11,908 bases of DNA, taken from Baffinella frigidus (Eukaryota > Cryptophyceae > Cryptomonadales > Baffinellaceae). Each line of letters opens with the position of its first letter. Position 1 is the first letter of the stretch. The notes under the pieces were generated by a model, which did no database searches, was not told the origin of the DNA, and saw only the letters and a list, made by a program, of their open reading frames with translations. The position numbers and the translations under genes were made by a program. This document shows, in pieces, positions 1 to 5,005 of the stretch. Location of the stretch: positions 150,452 to 162,359 of the forward strand of contig MU646912.1 of NCBI GenBank assembly GCA_026770585.1, written 5' to 3'.

Positions 1-46
<46 letters not shown>
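1..46. repeat. Poly-G run at window edge
   Basis: The first 46 bases are an uninterrupted G homopolymer that may continue outside the window. It codes for nothing. Shorter G runs occur nearby (428-436, 1077-1084), so the genome does carry G-tracts. A run this long at a sequence edge may also be an assembly or sequencing artefact, such as the no-signal-reads-as-G effect of two-colour chemistry. Confidence 0.9.
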
Positions 47-47
<1 letters not shown>

Positions 48-341
48 GACCCTCCAGGAGCGTTGGAAGCGTGCGGGTCTCTTCCCATGCTGGGGTCGGC
101 TCCTGGGAGGAACCCAGAGCGGCCATGTCTTCGCCACCTGTTGTTCCGTTCCAGAAGAACGAAGAACCACGTGGCGAATTGCAGGCGACGGCAGCTAAGT
201 GTAGGTGTTTCGGGCCTTGCAATCAAACGGCTACAAGGAATGGTGATATGTTATTGAAATGCGAAGATGATTATGCGCTTGGTTCCACCTCAGACCCGAC
301 CTCGCCCTAGGAACCCACATCGGTCCGCTGCAACACGTACC
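47..341. other. No supported gene
   Basis: Short open frames exist on the plus strand (about 63-310) in two overlapping frames. Neither shows a recognisable motif, a codon preference like that of the 8193-11908 gene, or flanking splice signals. I see no structured repeat here. Confidence 0.5.
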
Positions 342-465
342 GTACATGGGTACCTCGCTCATTAAAAAAGCGCCTCCCGCTAGGATCCTACAGTAGGCCT
401 ATGTCTGGGGCCCTGTGGTGGCCCCTAGGGGGGGGGTTATTTTCTGATGAGCGTGGTACACAGCT
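342..465 (-). mobile_element. MITE-like inverted-repeat element, copy 1
   Basis: A ~120-bp non-coding element whose ends are imperfect inverted repeats. The left end carries GTACCTCGCTCAT (350-362) and the right end its near complement, ATGAGCGTGGTAC (447-459). Inner arms are C/G-rich around CCCCTAGG. Read on the minus strand it aligns end to end with the copy at 992-1114, including the internal CCTACTGTAGG, so the two are the same family in opposite orientation. There is no transposase, so any mobility would need an enzyme supplied elsewhere. I could not define a clean target-site duplication. A structured non-mobile hairpin repeat is the alternative. Confidence 0.6.
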
Positions 466-549
466 GATAGCCGAACGTGGGGCTCTGGGAGAACCGCCTT
501 CTCGTCAAACTCACTGTCTTCACTATTCTCCTCTGGCTACACCCTGAGT

Positions 550-626
550 CCGCATGAGTCCTCGAATCTACACAATGGAATCTCGAATCTATGCCCTCAA
601 GTCGCCCTGGGATCTTGAATATACAC
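550..626. repeat. Degenerate GAATCT repeats
   Basis: Three loosely spaced motifs of the form TC(T)CGAATCTAYRC occur near 561, 583 and 610, the last degenerate (TCTTGAATATACACC). They resemble the TTGAA-rich array at 1331-1800 in composition and show no coding features. Confidence 0.3.
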
Positions 627-651
627 CTTAGAATCTCAAGCCATACAATAA

Positions 652-695
652 TCCTGGGAGGGGGTGGGCTCCTTATGAGCGAGGTGCCCATGTAG
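652..695 (+). mobile_element. Solo end of the MITE-like element
   Basis: The segment CCTTATGAGCGAGGTGCCCA (671-690) followed by TGTAG matches the right terminal arm of the element at 992-1114 (CTTATGAGCGAGGTAC and CTGTAG), including the preceding CCT and G-run. No matching left arm lies immediately to its left. It is either a truncated copy or one arm of a composite element whose other outer arm is at 342-365, which has the same outer TACATGGG/CCCATGTA pair. Confidence 0.5.
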
Positions 696-747
696 GCTCA
701 TCCTCCTTCGCAGCCTGACCCTCCACCCCCTGACCTCCACCCGCAGG

Positions 748-878
748 GTGGACTACGGAGTGCGTGTACTCTTCACGTCACCAGGTGATGCGAGGTAACT
801 CGTTCAATGCCTTTTCTTCTACAACGGTAATCACTTCGCAACAAAATTTTGATCAAGTCGGGACTCCGTAAGTCCACC
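748..878. mobile_element. Candidate second inverted-repeat element
   Basis: GGTGGACTACGGAGT at 748-762 is matched in inverse orientation by ACTCCGTAAGTCCACC at 863-878, with one single-base gap in a ~15-bp arm. This defines a 131-bp non-coding unit. Only one copy is in the window and no target duplication is evident, so a chance inverted repeat is possible. Confidence 0.3.
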
Positions 879-991
879 GTAGGGGGGTTCCGGGCGAGTC
901 CTTTTCTTCAGTGGTGGGAAGAGAACTGTTCGCGTTGGCGAAGCGTGTCGCTCAACTGATGAGAAGACATGCTCGGGATTTTGCTAATCAT

Positions 992-1114
992 CTACAGGGA
1001 TACCTCACTCATAAGAAAGCGCAACCCCCCTAGCACCACCATAGGGCCCTAGGCATAGCCCTACTGTAGGGGCCTAGGGGGGGGCGCTTTCTTATGAGCG
1101 AGGTACTTCTGTAG
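992..1114 (+). mobile_element. MITE-like inverted-repeat element, copy 2
   Basis: A 123-bp element bounded by CTACAG (992-997) and CTGTAG (1109-1114). The 31-bp terminal arms pair at 27 positions, and all four mismatches are transitions. The arms contain CTCATAAGAAAGCGC (1008-1022) and its exact inverse GCGCTTTCTTATGAG (1084-1098). The centre is rich in CCTAGG palindromes and contains CCCTACTGTAGGG. It has no coding capacity. The structure is that of a miniature inverted-repeat transposable element. Homology to 342-465 and 652-695 supports a dispersed family. Confidence 0.7.
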
Positions 1115-1330
1115 TAAAGCCGCTGAACTGCAGGAAGCAGCCAGTGAGGCTGCCGGCCTAAATGTAGCGGAGTTGAAAACTGGCAAGTTTTACGTTAGGT
1201 ATTGTTTTTATGAAAGACACCAGTTTTTAGAAGAGTTCGGGTGTTTTTGACAAAAATTGGCTGGAACCTCCATCCTGAAGCGTAGAACCTCCATCTATTT
1301 CAGGGTTTTTTGAGTTCCTTCCCTCAAAAA

Positions 1331-1800
1331 TTGAACTTTCAAAGTTTTTGTTTGTTTGAATCTTGAAACTGATCACTTGAATCTTGAAAATAAGCCTCAC
1401 TTGAAACTTGAAAGTGCTCAGTTGAAAATTGAAAAATAAATTTTTCGCTTGAAAATTGAACTGCGTACTTGAATTTTGAAGCTCGCTTGGAACTTGGAAG
1501 CAAAGCTAAGGACCATCCCACTTGAAACTTAAAAGTAATGCTTACTTGAAATTTGAACCGAAGCTTCGTACTTGAAATTTCAAATTGAACTGTTCACTCG
1601 AAACTTGAACTGCATACTTGAAACTTGGAATTGAGGAAATTTGTACTTGAAGCTTAGTTGAAGCTTGACACTAAAAGCTTGAAACTTGAAACTCAAAGCT
1701 TACTTGAAACTTGAAACTTGAATCTCCTTACATTTGAAAATTGAAACTTGAACGGCTAGTTCAAAAAAATCTTAAACTGTCTACTTCCAACTTGAACTGC
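1331..1800. repeat. Degenerate TTGAA/CTTGAAACTTGAA tandem array
   Basis: About 470 bp dominated by variants of ACTTGAAACTTGAA, with units of roughly 6-15 bp and many diverged spacers. An open frame on the minus strand (1339-1521) is simply the translation of this repeat into a Ser/Phe/Gln-rich pattern and is not called as a gene. The array is much more A/T-rich than the gene at 8193-11908. Confidence 0.75.
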
Positions 1801-1871
1801 GCAGTTCCTACTCTTTGTGATAATAATCTGTGAATGCTTAGGCCTTTTGTTCCAGGATGTAACTTTCACAT

Positions 1872-2015
1872 TGCTGTCCCCAGCTGGGACAAATGTAGCT
1901 CAACCCAAGGCTCGGACCCGGTTTCCCAGCTGGGGAGAGGAACTATATTTGTTTCGGCATTGTTTGATGGGCATCTCTTTGGCGAGAAATCCAGATGTTC
2001 CCGAGCTGGGGAACC
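1872..2015. repeat. Three dispersed CCCAGCTGGG-type palindromes
   Basis: Three near-palindromic units of form TTCCC(A)GCTGGGGA occur: CCCCAGCTGGGA near 1878, TTTCCCAGCTGGGGA near 1921, and GTTCCCGAGCTGGGGAAC near 1998. The last is an 18-base near-perfect palindrome. Open frames across them in several readings are repeat translations. Function is unknown. Confidence 0.55.
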
Positions 2016-2147
2016 TGTTTCGTGCCTGGCTTGACTAAATTTCATTTTGAAACAAGACATAATCGGTCCCGCTTCTTAAGGCTTCCAACGCCGAAGATGA
2101 GGGTGAACATGCTATTGTGCTATTGTACATTTACATTTAAAAATGTT

Positions 2148-2368
2148 AAGAATGTGCCACCGAACAGTTTTCCTGTTTTCCTTAACAGAAGAACGTGTCA
2201 CCGACCTTTTCCCCAGGAACTTCGTAGCTCATTTGAGTTTGACCCACAGACCGCGATGAGGGGGGGGAGGGGCACAGAGAGAGCAGCGAGAGCAATGAGG
2301 CCGATGATGAAGAAACGGACCGACCATATCCTCTGGTGTTCTTAAAATTTAAGAACGTGCCACCGAAC
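2148..2368 (+). repeat. Three copies of AAGAACGTGCCACCGAAC
   Basis: An 18-base motif occurs at 2148-2165, 2189-2206 and 2351-2368 with one to three differences between copies, each in a T/A-rich neighbourhood. The first and third are preceded by TTTAA-like sequence. The overlapping plus-strand frame (1995-2345) has no recognisable domain and is not called as a gene. Confidence 0.55.
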
Positions 2369-2808
2369 GTTCTCAGATTGCCCGAACCTTTTGAAGAGGT
2401 GGAGTAGCCCCATTAATCCGATACAGAGAAAGAAAAATCGCGGCGACTAGCTGCGACGGTCAATTGCAGGCGAAACCAGATCCAATTTAAAACACCAGCC
2501 CGAGCTATCTCAAGGGTGGAATTGGCTATCTTAGCCTCGACTCGACGCAGCTTTCACACAGGAAAAAACTCACGCACAAGGTAACAAACATGTGAATTTA
2601 ATAAAATGTGTTTCCATATGACCTCCTCCCCAGCGCTTACCCCACCTCTCGACCCCCCCATTTCCGCGTCCAGCGCTGGTGCACCGGCGCTGTGGCCTGG
2701 GGGCACAGTCCCATGTAGAAATAGCCGGCGTGACTTTACACGTGGCTGTGTCCCCAGAAGTGAGCCTGCCCGCCTCCTCGTGTACGAGGAGGATGTGGGG
2801 TGACAAAC
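2369..2808. other. No supported gene; one small hairpin
   Basis: No domain or splice-consistent exon is evident. The only structure I see is an 8-bp-stem inverted repeat with a 2-base loop, CTCCTCGTGTACGAGGAG, at about 2774-2791, just before the microsatellite. Confidence 0.45.
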
Positions 2809-2889
2809 TTCTCTCTCTCTCTCTCTCTCTTTCTCGCGCGCGCGCTCTCTCTCTCTCTCTCTCTCTCCCTCTCTCTCGCGCTCTCTCTC
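2809..2889. repeat. CT/CG microsatellite
   Basis: A run of CT dinucleotides interrupted by a CG-rich core (TCTCGCGCGCGCGCTC) and a further CTCGCGCTC. Open frames through it translate as Leu/Ser or Arg/Glu dipeptide repeats and are artefacts. Confidence 0.95.
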
Positions 2890-2964
2890 AATGCCAGCGC
2901 TGGAGCGCGCGGCGCGAAGCGTGACTACTTGTACGCTTTCTTGCCCTTCCCGTGCGAAGAAGCG

Positions 2965-3665
2965 CGTCCCGAGGCGGGCACGTCCTCTTTCTTCCATCCG
3001 AAGGCGGGCCGGTCCATTCCCGAGGCGGGCCCGTGCCAAGCGGAGGCGGGCCCGTCCCAGACTCCGTCCCAAGGCGAGCCCGTTATGCCCCGAGGCGGGC
3101 CCGTCCTAGACCCCGAGGCGGGCCCGTCCCGAGCGAAGGCGGGCCCGTGCGGAGCGGCGAGCAGCTCATAACCTAAAGAGTGCCCGTAGCGCTCGGAGGG
3201 ACCCGGGAGGCGCCCGGGCTGCGGACCGTGCTGGGACGGGCCCGCCTCGGGTCCGAAGCGGCCCGCCTCCGGACGGAAGAAAGAAGTTCCCCGCTCGCGG
3301 AGCACGCTATCGCGGTTTCCCTGCTCCCCAGCCTCCAGCAACGCGGGTTTCGTGCTGGAACCCCGCTCCACGGGGATCGCGGGGGTCTTCTTCCTGGAGG
3401 AACGGATCCCGAGGAGAAAGAGGGGAGTTGCGCGGAAGCCCGCGCTCGTCGAAACCCACCAACCACGGTTCGGAGGCGGGCCCGTTCATACCCGAGGCGG
3501 GCCCCTGCAGTTCCGAGGCGGGCCCGTCCTGTCCCGAGGCGGACCAAGAACCGGGCCCGTCCCAGCCTCCGTCCCGAGGCGGGCTCATCATGCCCTGAGG
3601 CGGGCCCGTCCTAGACCCCGAGGCGGGCCCGTCCCAAGCGGAGGCGGGCCCGTCCGGAGAAGCGA
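2965..3665 (+). repeat. GAGGCGGGCCCGTCC minisatellite with higher-order duplication
   Basis: Many copies of a ~15-bp unit close to GAGGCGGGCCCGTCC lie at about 2969-3150 and 3474-3655, separated by a less repetitive GC-rich stretch. The unit contains the palindrome CGGGCCCG. Segment 3062-3160 reappears at 3567-3665, offset exactly 505 bp, at roughly 89% identity by eye, so a longer block was duplicated. All reading frames stay open because the DNA is GC-rich, giving EAGPS-, RRARP- or GGPV-type peptides. I call no gene here. Confidence 0.85.
3225..3282 (-). repeat. Minisatellite units in inverted orientation
   Basis: The sequence GGGACGGGCCCGCCTCGG followed by GCGGCCCGCCTCC is the reverse complement of the flanking minisatellite unit. 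The array therefore contains an inverted patch between its two direct blocks. Confidence 0.7.
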
Positions 3666-3930
3666 AGCCAGCATACTCAGAATGCTCAGAATGTTCGAAG
3701 GACGGACCCCCGAACCAAGGCGGGGGCGCCTCTCCATATGCCTCGTCGAGCGGCCAGGGCGCGAGTGCCCTCACCCCCATTTCAGCCGACGAATCTTGGG
3801 CCCGCCTCCGATCTGGGCGCTCGGGCCCGCCTCGGAAGGGGTGCCGCGCGTGCGCGAATGGCTCAAAGGGCCGCTCCTGGGGGAATGGCTCCAAGGGCTG
3901 GCGGGCGCGCGTCTTCTGCCGAGGGGCGGG
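3666..3930. repeat. GC-rich stretch with two further inverted minisatellite units
   Basis: Units GGGCCCGCCTCCG (about 3798) and CGGGCCCGCCTCGG (about 3821) are inverted copies of the minisatellite motif. The rest is GC-rich and open in several frames on both strands, with no recognisable protein signature. Confidence 0.5.
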
Positions 3931-3969
3931 GATTAGGGTTTAGGAACCACACACCGCAAACCGTAAACC
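3931..3969. repeat. Degenerate telomere-motif inverted repeat
   Basis: Contains TTAGGGTTTAGGAACC followed by CAAACCGTAAACC. This is an imperfect version of the hairpin at 4025-4064, in the same orientation and about 95 bp upstream. Confidence 0.45.
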
Positions 3970-4024
3970 AGGGTGTTTTGACTCAGGACGCGCCTCGCGT
4001 TGCGTAGGGTCAAGAATGGCTTGG

Positions 4025-4064
4025 GGTTCACGGTTTAGGGTTCAGGAACCGTAAACCGTGAACC
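4025..4064. repeat. Strong 40-base hairpin built from GGTTTAGGGTTC-type motifs
   Basis: The left arm GGTTCACGGTTTA (4025-4037) is perfectly complementary to TAAACCGTGAACC (4052-4064). Pairing continues inward through GGTTC/GGAACC with one mismatch. The motif is related to telomere-like TTTAGGG/TTCAGGG variants. It could be a foldback repeat or a diverged telomere-derived insertion. No adjacent gene suggests it is a terminator. Confidence 0.7.
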
Positions 4065-4176
4065 AGCGCGCTTGTCTTAGGAAACGCCAGGGTCGAGAGT
4101 CGCGAGCATCTCATGGCCTGCGAGTACTGAAGAAGACGACGAAGAAGCAAGGTGCCCGAGGTGTACAGGCGAGAAC

Positions 4177-4209
4177 ACACTCTCTCTTTCTCTCTCCCCT
4201 CTCTCTCTC

Positions 4210-4249
<40 letters not shown>

Positions 4250-4261
4250 CACACACACACT
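4177..4261. repeat. CT plus CA microsatellite
   Basis: CT dinucleotide runs interrupted by TACCCC and ending in a short (CA)n tract. It is not coding. Confidence 0.95.
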
Positions 4262-4398
4262 CCGGGGTTGTGGGGCATGCGGGATGTGGTGGGCGGCAAG
4301 CGGGGAGCTCTCGCCTGCTGCGCCGGCGCGCTGCCGTGCGTTCCCTTCCCGACGCGGGCCCTCCCAGCCGCGAGGGTGCCATTCTTTTCCGTGTGCAG

Positions 4399-4465
4399 AA
4401 GCTTCGCTTCTGCTTTGCGCCGCAAGGCTGCCGCGTGCCTTTCCACGACCCTGCCACGGGGTACA
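4399..4465 (+). CDS. Probable single exon of an unidentified protein (plus strand)
   Basis: The 67-base segment has the best paired splice signals I found on the plus strand: a pyrimidine-rich acceptor, ATTCTTTTCCGTGTGCAG, immediately before it and the near-consensus donor GTAAGTAT immediately after. Between them the frame reads KLRFCFAPQGC then RVPFHDPATGY, leaving one base of a split codon. The peptide has two cysteines and looks like a real protein fragment, but I do not recognise its family. Upstream and downstream exons were not identified, and the following intron would contain the CT/CTAT microsatellite. It overlaps GC-rich sequence open in other frames, so the call rests mainly on the splice signals. 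Confidence 0.4.
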
Positions 4466-4470
4466 GTAAG

Positions 4471-4559
4471 TATCTCTCCCTCCATCTCTCGCTCTCTCTC
4501 TGTCTATCTATCTATCTATCTATCTATCTCTCTATCTCTCTCTCTCTCTCTCTCTCTCC
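4471..4559. repeat. CT and CTAT microsatellite
   Basis: CT-rich sequence with an internal run of about six to seven CTAT tetranucleotides, starting just after a GTAAGT motif. It is not coding. Confidence 0.95.
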
Positions 4560-5005
4560 ACGAGCGTGGACATCCGCACTGAGAGTTGGGCTTGATGCGG
4601 GAGGGGGGGTGGAGGAGGCGAGAGGTTGAATCAAACCGCAACATCTGGCTCTGCCGCACTCGCATTGACCGACAATACTCAAGTTGGCATGCTGGGTGTG
4701 CGGTACGATTCCGTTAACTTTGGAGCGGAAAAGAGCCCGGACTCACCAAATTGGTGAGCCCAATTAGACTGAGACAGAGCTAGAAGACCGCTCTAGTCTG
4801 GGTTTGCGACTTGGGGCTGTGACAGAACAACTCACATCGAAACGATCCTGCGGTTTGAATTTCAAAGTAACAGGATCTGAAATTAGATTCGTAAAGCATC
4901 TCGCCTGCTGCTATTCAATTCTTCAACGCAAATCCCATGGCAGTCCCGACCAACCAAGCACCAGCAAGAAAGGTGGTGTGTGCAGAAGGGGGGGGGTCGA
5001 CAGAC

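Noticed and set aside
1995-2345. 116-residue plus-strand frame as a gene
   Set aside because: It spans two families of short repeats, shows no domain, and lacks the third-position GC bias of the convincing gene.
2554-3936. Many 100-195-residue frames on both strands in the minisatellite region
   Set aside because: All six frames stay open in the GGCGGGCCCGTCC repeat and the peptides are translated repeats; no splice-consistent or domain evidence favours one.
4028-4629. Frames containing Arg/Glu or Leu/Ser/Tyr dipeptide runs
   Set aside because: These are translations of CT and CTAT microsatellites.
4747-4768. A 22-nt minus-strand microexon (LIGLTNL) after the exon at 5006-5049
   Set aside because: Its acceptor CTCTGTCTCAG, donor GGTGAGT and phase all fit, but it is too short, and it overlaps a perfect CTCACCAA/TTGGTGAG palindrome, so chance cannot be excluded. 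Not annotated without transcript data.
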